A DNA stretch of 64,000 bases from [Clostridium] symbiosum (lineage in GTDB: Bacteria > Bacillota > Clostridia > Lachnospirales > Lachnospiraceae): NCBI GenBank assembly GCA_021769625.1, contig JAETSN010000015.1, positions 1 to 64,000 on the forward strand, in the 5' to 3' direction. The position numbers and the translations under genes are program-made. Position 1 is the first letter of the stretch, and each line of letters starts with the position of its first letter. Positions 49,047-58,892 of the stretch are shown here, piece after piece. Below the pieces are notes generated by a model. It was not told the origin of the DNA and did not search any database. It worked only from the letters and a program-made list of their open reading frames with translations.

Positions 49047-49080
49047 GGGCTTCAAACGGTTGTTTGGAGTCCTTTTTTAA
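49047..49080 (+). terminator. Terminator between rpmA and obgE
   Basis: ggcttcaaac-ggtt-gtttggagtcc followed by tttttt. Confidence 0.7.
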
Positions 49081-49107
49081 TGGTTAATCAAAATAGAAGG
49101 AAAATAT

Positions 49108-50394
49108 ATGTTTGCAGACAGAGCAAAAATTTTTGTAAAAAGCGGTAAGGGGGGAGACGGCCATGTTTCCTTCCGGCGAGAGAAATATGTGCCGAACGGC
49201 GGTCCTGACGGAGGTGATGGCGGCGATGGCGGCAGCGTGATCTTTGTTGTGGACGAGGGATTGAATACGCTGACGGATTTTCGTCATATCCGGAAATATT
49301 GTGCTGAAAATGGAGAGGAAGGCGGCAAGAAAAACTGTCACGGCAAAAATGGAAAGGACATTATCATCAAAGTGCCTGCCGGTACCGTCATCAAAGAAGC
49401 GGAAAGCGGAAAGGTGATCACCGATATGTCAGGCGGGAATACACGCTTCACATTATTGACAGGCGGCAGAGGAGGCAACGGAAACCAGCATTATGCGACA
49501 TCCACGATGCAGGCGCCGAAGTATGCCCAGCCGGGACAGCCTTCCAGAGAACTGGAACTTCTGCTGGAACTGAAAGTGATCGCCGACGTAGGACTGGTGG
49601 GCTTTCCGAATGTTGGAAAATCTACGTTTTTGTCAAGGGTGACAAATGCGAAACCGAAGATCGCCAACTATCATTTTACCACCCTGAATCCCAACCTGGG
49701 CGTTGTGGATATGGATGGGGACGGGTTTGTGATCGCCGATATCCCGGGATTGATCGAGGGGGCATCGGAAGGAATCGGACTCGGATATGAGTTTTTGCGT
49801 CATATTGAGCGGACCAGAATGCTGATCCATATTGTGGATGCGGCATCCACGGAAGGCCGGGATCCGATAGAGGATATCTACGCCATCAATAAAGAACTGG
49901 AAAACTATCAGAAAGATATTGCTGAGCGTCCCCAGATCATTGCAGCCAATAAGATAGACTGTATTTTCGGGGAAGACGATCCGGTGGAAAAGATCAGGGC
50001 GGAATTTGAGCCAAAGGGGATTCCTGTCTATGCAATTTCCGCGGTGACCGGGGAGGGAGTAAAGGAACTTCTGTATGCTGTGAAAAACCGGTTATCCGAA
50101 ATCAGGGAAAAGCCGGTTGTCTTTGAGCAGGAGTATGATCCGGAGAAAGCGCTCTATCAGGAGGAAAGCCCCCATTCTGTCAGCTATGATGCGGAAAATG
50201 ACGAGTATGTGGTAGAAGGACCGAGGATCGAAAAGATGCTTGGCTATACTAATCTGGAATCGGAAAAAGGTTTTGCTTTCTTCCAGCGCTTCTTACGGGA
50301 AAACGGTATTCTGGAGGAACTGAAAGAACTGGGGATCAAGGAAGGGGATACAGTCAGGCTATACGGACTCTCCTTTGATTACTATGAAGAATAA
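49108..50394 (+). CDS. obgE: GTPase ObgE/CgtA
   Basis: MFADRAKIFVKSGKGGDGHVSFRREKYVPNGGPDGGDGGDGG; GFPNVGKSTFLSRVTNAKPKIANY. Confidence 0.97.
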   Translation: MFADRAKIFVKSGKGGDGHVSFRREKYVPNGGPDGGDGGDGGSVIFVVDEGLNTLTDFRHIRKYCAENGEEGGKKNCHGKNGKDIIIKVPAGTVIKEAESGKVITDMSGGNTRFTLLTGGRGGNGNQHYATSTMQAPKYAQPGQPSRELELLLELKVIADVGLVGFPNVGKSTFLSRVTNAKPKIANYHFTTLNPNLGVVDMDGDGFVIADIPGLIEGASEGIGLGYEFLRHIERTRMLIHIVDAASTEGRDPIEDIYAINKELENYQKDIAERPQIIAANKIDCIFGEDDPVEKIRAEFEPKGIPVYAISAVTGEGVKELLYAVKNRLSEIREKPVVFEQEYDPEKALYQEESPHSVSYDAENDEYVVEGPRIEKMLGYTNLESEKGFAFFQRFLRENGILEELKELGIKEGDTVRLYGLSFDYYEE

Positions 50395-50396
50395 CC

Positions 50397-50477
50397 GAGC
50401 CGGAGGCGAGGTTATTCGCTACTTCTCGATGAGCGGAGCGAATTGAGAAGGTACCATAAGTAGAGCCGGAGGCGAGG
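50397..50477. repeat. Intergenic element with GAGCCGGAGGCGAGG direct repeats and interleaved inverted repeats
   Basis: Direct repeat 50397-50411 / 50463-50477; TTCGCT..AGCGAA and CTTCTC..GAGAAG interleaved. Confidence 0.6.
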
Positions 50478-50492
50478 AAGAGAGGATATATT

Positions 50493-50783
50493 ATGACAAG
50501 TAAACAGAGAGCTTATTTAAAAGGGCTTGCCATGACGCTGGAGCCGAGTTTTCAGCTTGGGAAGGCATCCCTGACACCGGAATATACGGAAGCAATCACC
50601 GAAGCGTTTAACAGGAAGGAACTGATCAAGATCAGCGTACTGAAAAACTGTATGGATGATCCGCGGGAAATTGCAGAGATCCTGGCGGAGCGTACGCATT
50701 CCCAGGTGGTGCAGGTCATCGGCAAAAAAATTGTTTTATATAAGGAAAATAAAGATCACAAAAAGATAGAACTGCCCGGGTAA
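50493..50783 (+). CDS. yhbY: YhbY family RNA-binding (CRM-domain) protein
   Basis: LTSKQRAYLKGLAMTLEPSFQLGKASLTPE. Confidence 0.93.
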   Translation: MTSKQRAYLKGLAMTLEPSFQLGKASLTPEYTEAITEAFNRKELIKISVLKNCMDDPREIAEILAERTHSQVVQVIGKKIVLYKENKDHKKIELPG

Positions 50784-50814
50784 GGCGTATGTTTTCTGGT
50801 GATAGGAGGCTGTT

Positions 50815-51438
50815 ATGAAAAAAGTAGGTATTCTGGGAGGTACTTTTAACCCGATCCATATGGCACATCTGATCATTGCGGAGACCGCACGGGAAGAAGC
50901 GGGATTGGATGATATTTTATTTATTCCATCGGGGTGTTCTTATTTGAAGGATGTTTCGGATATCCTTCCGGCGAAGGACAGGGTTCATATGACCGGACTT
51001 GCGATCGAGGATAATTCCCATTTTGCACTTTCCACCATCGAAATTGACAGGGGGGGAAATTCCTATACCTGCGATACGCTGGTGGAGTTGAAAAATCGTT
51101 ATCCGGATCAGGAATACTATCTGATCCTGGGGGCGGATAATCTATTTACGATGGAACAGTGGAAAGATCCGGAGGTTATTTTTCAGAACGTAAAAATCCT
51201 GGCGGCGGTGCGCGGCAGTAAAAAGCGTGCCGATATGGAGGAAAAGATCGCGGAGTTAAAGGAAAAGTATGACGCTGACATCACGTTGCTGCATGTCAGA
51301 CATGTGGATATCTCCTCATCCATGATCAGGGAAAAGACAGCGCAGGGGCGTTCCATCCGCTATATGGTACCGGAGAAGGTGCGGGAATATATCATGAAAA
51401 ATCATTTCTATGAAAAAAAGGATATACAGGAGCAATAA
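50815..51438 (+). CDS. nadD: Nicotinate-nucleotide adenylyltransferase
   Basis: GILGGTFNPIHMAHLIIAE, SSSMIREKTAQGRSIRYMVPEKVREYI. Confidence 0.95.
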   Translation: MKKVGILGGTFNPIHMAHLIIAETAREEAGLDDILFIPSGCSYLKDVSDILPAKDRVHMTGLAIEDNSHFALSTIEIDRGGNSYTCDTLVELKNRYPDQEYYLILGADNLFTMEQWKDPEVIFQNVKILAAVRGSKKRADMEEKIAELKEKYDADITLLHVRHVDISSSMIREKTAQGRSIRYMVPEKVREYIMKNHFYEKKDIQEQ

Positions 51439-51444
51439 GGCGGC

Positions 51445-52038
51445 ATGGAAAGGGTGGATATTGCAAGACTGCGGGCGCAGGTTAAAAAAACACAGGACAA
51501 AAAACGGTTTGAGCATACGCTGGGCGTTACCTATACTGCAGCGTGCCTCGCCATGTGTTATGATATAGATACGGAGAGGGCGGAGACGGCAGGACTTTTG
51601 CATGACTGTGCCAAATGCCTGAGCAATGATAAAAAGATCAGTCTCTGCAAAAAGCAGTCCATTGAGATCAATATGACGGAGGCGAAAAATCCGTTTCTGC
51701 TTCATGCGAAGGCTGGCGCTTATCTGGCGGAGCATAAATACGGCATCCGGGACGAGGATATTTTAAATGCGGTCCGTTATCATACCACCGGCAGGCCGGG
51801 GATGAGCATGCTGGAGAAGATCGTGTTTATCGCGGATTATATTGAGCCTGGGAGAAATCATTCGGCGAGGCTGCCGGAACTGAGAAGACTGGCTTTTCAG
51901 GATCTGGATAAAGCGCTGGTGGAAATTTTGAAGGATACGCTCCGCTATCTGAAGGGGACGAACAATGAGATAGATCCCATGACGCAGAAAACCTACGACC
52001 ATTATAAAAAGCTTCTGGAGAAACAGCAGGAAACGTGA
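51445..52038 (+). CDS. yqeK: Bis(5'-nucleosyl)-tetraphosphatase / HD-domain protein YqeK
   Basis: RFEHTLGVTYTAACLA, GLLHDCAK, RYHTTGRPGMSMLEKIVFIADYIEP. Confidence 0.93.
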   Translation: MERVDIARLRAQVKKTQDKKRFEHTLGVTYTAACLAMCYDIDTERAETAGLLHDCAKCLSNDKKISLCKKQSIEINMTEAKNPFLLHAKAGAYLAEHKYGIRDEDILNAVRYHTTGRPGMSMLEKIVFIADYIEPGRNHSARLPELRRLAFQDLDKALVEILKDTLRYLKGTNNEIDPMTQKTYDHYKKLLEKQQET

Positions 52039-52103
52039 TACTATAAGTATAAGGTCAAGCGGCGGACGGCCTGCTGTTAAAACGGAAGAGAAGGGAGAAA
52101 CCT

Positions 52104-52451
52104 ATGGAAGCAAAGGAAATGGCAAAACTGGCAATTCAGGCGCTGGAGGACAAAAAAGCGGATGATATAAAAGTGATCGATATCAGTGACGTATCGACGA
52201 TCGCGGATTATTTTATCATCGCCAGCGGAAAAAACCGCAGTCAGATACAGGCTATGTGTGATAATGTGGATGAGACGCTCGGAAGAGCCGGCGTTTCAAT
52301 AAAACAGACGGAAGGATATAAAAATGCCAACTGGATCCTGATGGATTACGGTGATATCATCGTGCATATCTTTGATACGGAGAACAGACTGTTTTATGAT
52401 CTGGAGAGGATCTGGCGGGACGGTAAGGAGATGGATAGAAGCGAGCTGTAA
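52104..52451 (+). CDS. rsfS: Ribosome silencing factor RsfS
   Basis: ADYFIIASGKNRSQIQAMCDNVDE, WILMDYGDIIVHIFDTENRLFYDLERIW. Confidence 0.95.
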   Translation: MEAKEMAKLAIQALEDKKADDIKVIDISDVSTIADYFIIASGKNRSQIQAMCDNVDETLGRAGVSIKQTEGYKNANWILMDYGDIIVHIFDTENRLFYDLERIWRDGKEMDRSEL

Positions 52452-52471
52452 AAACAGCCCGCTTTTTTTCT
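52439..52471 (+). terminator. Terminator overlapping rsfS stop
   Basis: AGCGAGCTGT-aaaa-ACAGCCCGCT then T7. Confidence 0.75.
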
Positions 52472-52513
52472 GTGCGGGAGTCATCCGGCAAAACGGACTC
52501 TTTGTCCGATGTT

Positions 52514-53128
52514 TCAGAGAATCCTGAAAACACCGAACACTTTCCCGAGTATGGCGCATTCCGTTACGATAATGGGATCCATGGAATCATTTTCGGGCTG
52601 GAGGCGGATATGATCCTTTTCTTTATAAAAAGTCTTAACCGTGGCGGAGTCGTCTACCAGAGCCACGACGATGTCGCCGTTTGAGGCGGTATTGCAGCAC
52701 TTCACGAAAATCTGATCACCGTCGAAGATACCGGCATTTATCATGGAATCGCCCTTTACTTTTAAAACAAAGGATTCGCCTCCCGGTACAAATTCGGCGG
52801 GTATGGGGAAATAACTGTCAATATTCTGCTGCGCCAGGATCGGCTGGCCGGCGGCTACCGTACCTACGACAGGAAGGCTGACCATCTCTTTCCGTACCAT
52901 CTGGAAACTGTCGTCACAGATCTCGATAGCGCGGGGTTTGGTCGGATCACGTTCGATATAACCAAGTTTTTCCAAAGATTCCAGATGCGCGTGGACAGAA
53001 GAGGTGGACTTTAAATTTACCGCCTGGCAGATTTCACGCACGGTGGGCGGATAACCTTTCTTTAAGATCTCTTCTTTCATATATTCCAGAATTTCCTGTT
53101 GCTTCGCGGTGATCTTTCCTTTTGCCAT
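52514..53128 (-). CDS. lexA: LexA repressor
   Basis: [59 protein letters not shown]-terminal S24 peptidase. Confidence 0.96.
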   Translation of the reverse strand: MAKGKITAKQQEILEYMKEEILKKGYPPTVREICQAVNLKSTSSVHAHLESLEKLGYIERDPTKPRAIEICDDSFQMVRKEMVSLPVVGTVAAGQPILAQQNIDSYFPIPAEFVPGGESFVLKVKGDSMINAGIFDGDQIFVKCCNTASNGDIVVALVDDSATVKTFYKEKDHIRLQPENDSMDPIIVTECAILGKVFGVFRIL

Positions 53129-53213
53129 GTAAATACCTCCAAATCTGAATCGGCAGAACTGCCTGTTGTCATTTACTATACCATACTTCATTAAAAAAAG
53201 CAAACATATATTC

Positions 53214-53253
53214 CGAACAAATGTTTGAAATCCTGTTGACAAACATTTGTTCG
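53214..53253. promoter_or_regulatory. Two LexA/SOS boxes
   Basis: CGAACAAATGTTTG (53214-53227) and CAAACATTTGTTCG (53240-53253), Gram-positive CGAACnnnnGTTyG type. Confidence 0.92.
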
Positions 53254-53381
53254 CATGATAGTATAAATCTATGAAAAGAACAGGTGTTCAGGTGAGCTGT
53301 ACGATTAAATGGACACTTTATATGATAGAATGGGCGTCAGCAAGTCAGCGGGAAAGATAAGTTTACTCATGGAGGTATGTT

Positions 53382-53795
53382 ATGAACAGTACAGCAGTCA
53401 GAAACAGGAACAGCACTTTGCCAGTCAGCAAATGGGATGCCAGGATCCGCAAAAATAAGAGAAGAAGAAATGCGGAGATCAGAAAACATATTTTTTTGTT
53501 ATTTTTTGCACTGGGTTTTGTCTGTGCAGTCATTCTGGGATTAAATAGAATGATAACCAAAGCCGGGGAGGCAAAAGAAGAGGAGCTCTATTTTAAATAT
53601 TATAAAAATATCCGTATCGAACAGGGAGAGACACTTACATCTGTCGCCCATACTTATGCAGATCAGGCACATTATGAGAATCATCAAAAATATATACAGG
53701 AAGTAGTATATATGAATCATCTGGAAGATGCGGATGATATCTGTGAAGGTACCTGCCTGATCATTCCTTACTATTCTAATGAACTGTTAAAATAA
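53382..53795 (+). CDS. YneA-like cell division suppressor (TM plus LysM-like domain)
   Basis: Divergent from lexA behind SOS boxes; N-terminal TM, IRIEQGETLTSVAHTYADQ...CLIIPYY. Confidence 0.75.
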   Translation: MNSTAVRNRNSTLPVSKWDARIRKNKRRRNAEIRKHIFLLFFALGFVCAVILGLNRMITKAGEAKEEELYFKYYKNIRIEQGETLTSVAHTYADQAHYENHQKYIQEVVYMNHLEDADDICEGTCLIIPYYSNELLK

Positions 53796-53827
53796 TATAT
53801 TGAAACCGGATATCGGTATATTATCAA

Positions 53828-55228
53828 TTACGGCTGATCCGGATAAAGATCCTGATAGAGGGCATAGCCGTTGCGCCCGTTTTCTTTTACATAATACAAA
53901 GCTTTATCTGCCAGTTCATAAAGTCCTTCCGCAAAACCGTTTTCAGAAAAAGCGGCGCCTATGCTGAGGGTAACTTTGGGAAGTCCGTCATCTTCGTTTG
54001 AAAGAAATTCATTGATCAGAACTGCTTTCTGATCGAGAACCGCACGCTGGTCCAATGTAATCTGTGTCATAACGGCTGCAAACTCATCTCCGCCGATCCT
54101 CATGACGAAGTCCTGGGAGCGGAAGCTCTTCTGCAGCGCCCTTGCCACTTTGATCAGAACCTGGTCACCTACTTTATGTCCATAGTTATCATTGACTCCT
54201 TTAAAATAATCCACATCAATTAAGAATAAGGTCAGAGGAGTATCGCTTTTTAAGATCAGTTTAAGACCGTCAAAAGTGTTGCGGTTGGCAAGGCCGGTCA
54301 GAGGATCATGTTCAGCCTTTTTGCGAAGTACGGTCTCATTGACTTTGTTAAGGTTATAAATGTCGTTGTAAGTGAGCGCAAGGTATTTAAATTCATAAGA
54401 ACCAAGGATAGTGAGCATTTTTTCTTCCTTGATGCAGTTTACATATATTTTCAGCGGCTTTACGATCAGGATAATGATCATAATAAAGGTGGCGATATTG
54501 AGAAAGAACAGGATGCTGATGTAAATGCGCTGATGGAAAAGAGACTGCTCCATGGCCTCAATGCTGATATCCTGTGCATTCAGAGTGGCGGATATGATGG
54601 AATTTAAGCAGGAGGTGGTATCTTCTTTGATCAGCTTTTTCATATGCAGATATTCCGAATCAAATACCATCCTCTGTGCTTTCTGCAGCTTTGCATCGGC
54701 AGAAAGTGCTGCATCTTCTGCTGATAATACTGTATTTTTTATGACATCAGGAAGAGAGCCTGCGTCATAGCCGGTTGCCTCTTTGACTAAACGCATCGCA
54801 TACAATTCGGTTGAGGTAAGTTCGTTGGATTCGTCCAGAGCCTGCTGCAGGTAAGAGAGCGACTCTTCATTGATATCATGATCCTTTAAATCTTCCAGCG
54901 CATGTTCCCTGCGCATGTTCACAAAAAGTTCGTTGATATAGGCATCCATATATTCGGAATCTGTGGTTATCACATAAAGACGGACCTGTTCCGTAAGATA
55001 GTCGGAAGCCTTTTCCAGATCATTGGCATCCTGGCTGCAAATCCTGTAAGTATTGATATTTTCTGTCAGTGTATTGTAGCGAATGGATACCGTAATGGTA
55101 ATATACAGAATAAGGATATAAAGAATACACGATGCAAGTATCATAATGTAGTTTAGGGTCTGTATCCGGATGCCCCTGATATTTTTGGGCGGCTGTTCGT
55201 TTTTAGTTATATCATGATATGTATCCAT
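53828..55228 (-). CDS. Membrane-bound diguanylate cyclase (GGDEF)
   Basis: HDPLTGLANRNTFDGLKL, RIGGDEFAAVM; two TMs flanking a sensor region. Confidence 0.92.
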   Translation of the reverse strand: MDTYHDITKNEQPPKNIRGIRIQTLNYIMILASCILYILILYITITVSIRYNTLTENINTYRICSQDANDLEKASDYLTEQVRLYVITTDSEYMDAYINELFVNMRREHALEDLKDHDINEESLSYLQQALDESNELTSTELYAMRLVKEATGYDAGSLPDVIKNTVLSAEDAALSADAKLQKAQRMVFDSEYLHMKKLIKEDTTSCLNSIISATLNAQDISIEAMEQSLFHQRIYISILFFLNIATFIMIIILIVKPLKIYVNCIKEEKMLTILGSYEFKYLALTYNDIYNLNKVNETVLRKKAEHDPLTGLANRNTFDGLKLILKSDTPLTLFLIDVDYFKGVNDNYGHKVGDQVLIKVARALQKSFRSQDFVMRIGGDEFAAVMTQITLDQRAVLDQKAVLINEFLSNEDDGLPKVTLSIGAAFSENGFAEGLYELADKALYYVKENGRNGYALYQDLYPDQP

Positions 55229-55495
55229 AAAAACCTCGTTTATATTTTGTTATAGTATGGTTTTCCATATAAAAATGGAAGGAATCTCTGATGGCCATAA
55301 GTGTTATGTATCCATGCACAATTATAAAATATAGTGGAAAAATATGCAAGAAAAATACGGCTGAAATGTTTTTCTTTGCAGCAGCCCGGCTTTTCTCTGG
55401 ACTATTATTTCTCTTTACAAATGTCGATGAAAAGTTAAAATGTATATAGAGAGAAAATAAGGGCAGTTCACAGGCCGGAGTGGAGGAGGAGACGA

Positions 55496-56533
55496 ATGAT
55501 TTCATTTGAGAGCGATTATATTGCCGGGGCGCATCCGCAGATACTGCAGCGCCTTATGGAAACTAACATGGAAAGCCTTTCGGGATATGGCACCGACCCG
55601 TTTTGTGAGAGGGCAAAGGAAAAAATAAGGGCGGCGTGCGGATGGCCTGATGCGGAGGTGGAATTTCTTGTCGGAGGCACGCAGGCAAATGCGGTCGTCA
55701 TCTCAACCATGCTGCGCGACTATGAGGGTGTTATTGCGGCAAAGACGGGACATGTCAGCACTCATGAGGCAGGTGCGATAGAGTATACAGGCCATGAGGT
55801 TCTTGAGGTGGCGCAGTCAGACGGAAAGATGGATGCTGCGGTATTAAAAAAATATATAGAGGACTTTTATGGGGATGCCAACCATGAACATATGGTATTT
55901 CCAGGTATGGTCTATCTTTCTTATCCCACCGAATACGGAACGTTATATACGAAAAAGGAGCTGACCGAGATAGCTGGGATTTGCAATAGCTACAGGATTC
56001 CGCTCTTTTTGGACGGTGCGCGTCTGGGATATGGTCTGATGAGCAGGGACTGTGATCTTACTTTAGCGGAGATTGCGGAACTGACGGACGTTTTTTATAT
56101 CGGCGGAACGAAAGTCGGCGCATTGTGCGGAGAGGCGGTCGTGTTCACAAAGAAAAACAGGCCCTGCCATTTTATGAATTCCGTGAAGAAGAGGGGCGCG
56201 CTGCTGGCGAAAGGGAGGCTTTTGGGCATACAGTTTGATACGCTTTTTACGGACGGCCTTTATTTTGAGATTTCCAGGCATGCCATCGGGATGGCGGAGG
56301 AATTAAAGAATATTTTCAGAGAAGCGGGGCTTCCGTTTTACCTTGAATCACCGACAAACCAGCAGTTTATCATTTTGGAAGACAAATTTTTGGAAAAACT
56401 GAAAGAAGATGTAACATTCAGTTTTTGGGAGAAGTATGATAAAGATCATACCGTAGTCCGCTTTGCCACAAGCTGGTCGACGACGAAAGAGGACCTGGAT
56501 GGATTGAGACAGGCTTTGCGGAATATTTGCTGA
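55496..56533 (+). CDS. Threonine aldolase family / beta-eliminating lyase
   Basis: GGTQANAVVISTML, KTGHVSTHEAGAIE, LFLDGARLGYGL, YIGGTKVGALCGEAVV. Confidence 0.9.
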   Translation: MISFESDYIAGAHPQILQRLMETNMESLSGYGTDPFCERAKEKIRAACGWPDAEVEFLVGGTQANAVVISTMLRDYEGVIAAKTGHVSTHEAGAIEYTGHEVLEVAQSDGKMDAAVLKKYIEDFYGDANHEHMVFPGMVYLSYPTEYGTLYTKKELTEIAGICNSYRIPLFLDGARLGYGLMSRDCDLTLAEIAELTDVFYIGGTKVGALCGEAVVFTKKNRPCHFMNSVKKRGALLAKGRLLGIQFDTLFTDGLYFEISRHAIGMAEELKNIFREAGLPFYLESPTNQQFIILEDKFLEKLKEDVTFSFWEKYDKDHTVVRFATSWSTTKEDLDGLRQALRNIC

Positions 56534-56659
56534 CAGGGATATCGAGGGAAGAGTTGTTTGACGCCTGCAAAATTGCGGAGAGAAAGCCATGTCTTTATCT
56601 GTCGCAATTTCATATTCGCAGCAGGCGATTCGCATCAGAATATTAGGAGGATAAAACGA

Positions 56660-57886
56660 ATGTCAGGAGAAAATCTGGATTTTGATAAAGTGATCGAGCG
56701 TAAGAATACGGACTGCGTGAAATACGATTCAGCGGCGCAGCACGGGATGCCGGAAGGGATACTGCCGATGTGGGTGGCTGATATGGATTTCATGGTGTCG
56801 CAGAGGATCCTGGATGCCGTGGAAGAAAGGGTAAAGCACGGGATCTTCGGCTACACGGAGAGCGGTGAGAGCTATTTTGAGGCGGTGGCAGGCTGGATGG
56901 AGAGGCGGCATGGATGGAAAGTGCAGCCCCGGTGGCTGGTGAAGACGCCGGGAGTCGTATTTGCGCTTGCCATGGCCGTAAGGGCTTATTCCAAAGCCGG
57001 GGAAGCCGTGCTGATCCAGGAGCCGGTGTATTATCCGTTCAAAAAAGTGATCGAACAGAACGGAAGAAAGGCGGTCAGCAATGATCTCGTGCAGGGGGAG
57101 GACGGGAGATATCGTATGGATCCCGAAGATTTCGAGAGGAAGATCGTGGAGAATGATATCAGGCTTTTCCTGCTCTGCAGTCCGCACAATCCGGTCAGCA
57201 GGGTGTGGACGGCAGAAGAACTGATGCGGATCGGGGAGATCTGCGTAAAGCATCATGTGATCGTTGTCAGCGATGAGATCCATGCGGATTTTGTGTTCGG
57301 AGACAGGAGGCATTCTGTCTTTGCGAGTCTGAAAAAGGAGTTTGAGGAGATGTCGGTCATCTGCACCGCCCCCTCAAAAACCTTTAATATTGCAGGACTG
57401 CAGGTCTCCAATATATTTATCGCCAACGGGGAACTTCGAAACCGTTTTATCGGTCAGATCAATGCGTCTGGCTGCAGCGGGCCGAATGTTTTGGGGCTTA
57501 CAGCTTGCGAGGCGGCGTATCGATACGGCGGCGAGTGGTATGAGGCGATGATGGAATATATAGCCGGGAATATAAAATTTATGAGAGAATATATTGGGAC
57601 GGAGCTGCCGCAGTTGAAAGTGCCGGAGACGGAAGGAACCTATCTGGTGTGGGTGGACTTCAGGGGACTTGGGCTGTCGGAAGAAGAGCTTGAGGAGCTT
57701 ATCGTGAAAAAAGCGAATCTGTGGCTGGATAGAGGCATGATGTTCGGCAGGGCGGGAACAGGCTTTGAGCGGTTTAATGTTGCATGCCCGAGAAGCGTGC
57801 TGGAACGGGCGCTTGTGCAGTTGAAAGAGGCGATAAATCTCTCTTTTTTGTGCAAAGATGGAGAGGACAGGCGGCTGAAAAAGTAG
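56660..57886 (+). CDS. MalY/PatB family PLP-dependent aminotransferase / cystathionine beta-lyase
   Basis: LPMWVADMDFMV, CSPHNPVSRVW, SDEIHADFVF, SKTFNIAGLQ. Confidence 0.93.
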   Translation: MSGENLDFDKVIERKNTDCVKYDSAAQHGMPEGILPMWVADMDFMVSQRILDAVEERVKHGIFGYTESGESYFEAVAGWMERRHGWKVQPRWLVKTPGVVFALAMAVRAYSKAGEAVLIQEPVYYPFKKVIEQNGRKAVSNDLVQGEDGRYRMDPEDFERKIVENDIRLFLLCSPHNPVSRVWTAEELMRIGEICVKHHVIVVSDEIHADFVFGDRRHSVFASLKKEFEEMSVICTAPSKTFNIAGLQVSNIFIANGELRNRFIGQINASGCSGPNVLGLTACEAAYRYGGEWYEAMMEYIAGNIKFMREYIGTELPQLKVPETEGTYLVWVDFRGLGLSEEELEELIVKKANLWLDRGMMFGRAGTGFERFNVACPRSVLERALVQLKEAINLSFLCKDGEDRRLKK

Positions 57887-57920
57887 TAAGATGGTTTTAT
57901 CTTAAAGGAGAGAATGTGTG

Positions 57921-58769
57921 ATGGAATGGATTGAGAGATTAAATGAAGCGATCGGTTATATCGAGGAAAATCTGGCGGGGGAGATCGACTATGAACAGCT
58001 CGGACGGATCGCCTGCTGTTCTTCCTATCATTTTCAGCGGATGTTTTCCTATATGGCGGGGATGCCCCTGTCCGAGTATATCCGCAGGCGGAGGATGTCC
58101 CTGGCGGCAGTGGATCTGCAGGGCGGGGATGCAAAGATCAGCGATGTGGCGGCAAAATACGGCTACAGTTCCCCCACCGCATTTAACAGGGCGTTTCAGT
58201 CGATCCACGGGATCGCACCTTCCGCCGTGAGGGCGGAGGGCGTATCGGTAAAATCTTTTCCGTCGATCACATTCAGGATCACGGTAAAAGGAGTGGGAGA
58301 GATGAATTATCGGATTGAGACAAAAGAAGCTTTTCGCATCACAGGGGTATCCGTGCCGCTGGAAAAGGAAATTGAAAAGAATTTTGCGGTGATTCCGTCA
58401 AAGTGGCAGGAAATATCCGTAAACGGTACGCTGCAGAGGCTGATAGAGATGATGGACAGGGAGCCCATGGGCGTGCTGGGCGTCAGCACCTGCAACGGCG
58501 AGGAGGCGTGGCATTACTATATCGCGGTTTCTTCGTCTGAGGAGGGCGAGGGGCTGGAGGAGTATATCGTGCCGGCGGCGACCTGGGCGATCTTTCCGGG
58601 GGAGGGGACGAACGAGTCCATCCAGGAGCTGGAGAGGCGGATCGTGACGGAGTGGCTTCCCACATCGGGGTATGAGTATGCCGATGCGCCCGATATTGAA
58701 GTCTATATCAGCCCGGACCTGCAGAATGCGAAATATGAAGTATGGATCCCGGTGGTGAAAGCGTGCTGA
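57921..58769 (+). CDS. AraC family regulator with GyrI-like/effector-binding C-terminal domain
   Basis: YEQLGRIACCSSYHFQRMFSYMAGMPLSEYIRRRRMSLAA; EKNFAVIPSKWQEI... Confidence 0.92.
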   Translation: MEWIERLNEAIGYIEENLAGEIDYEQLGRIACCSSYHFQRMFSYMAGMPLSEYIRRRRMSLAAVDLQGGDAKISDVAAKYGYSSPTAFNRAFQSIHGIAPSAVRAEGVSVKSFPSITFRITVKGVGEMNYRIETKEAFRITGVSVPLEKEIEKNFAVIPSKWQEISVNGTLQRLIEMMDREPMGVLGVSTCNGEEAWHYYIAVSSSEEGEGLEEYIVPAATWAIFPGEGTNESIQELERRIVTEWLPTSGYEYADAPDIEVYISPDLQNAKYEVWIPVVKAC

Positions 58770-58892
58770 GCCGGTCTTATCCGTTATTCCCGCGAGCAAT
58801 GGTATCCGTCTCGATTTTCTTTACCGATGTATTTTCCTGTCTAAAATATGCTATAATCGGTTCAAATACTTAAACGGAAGGAGCATATTGAG

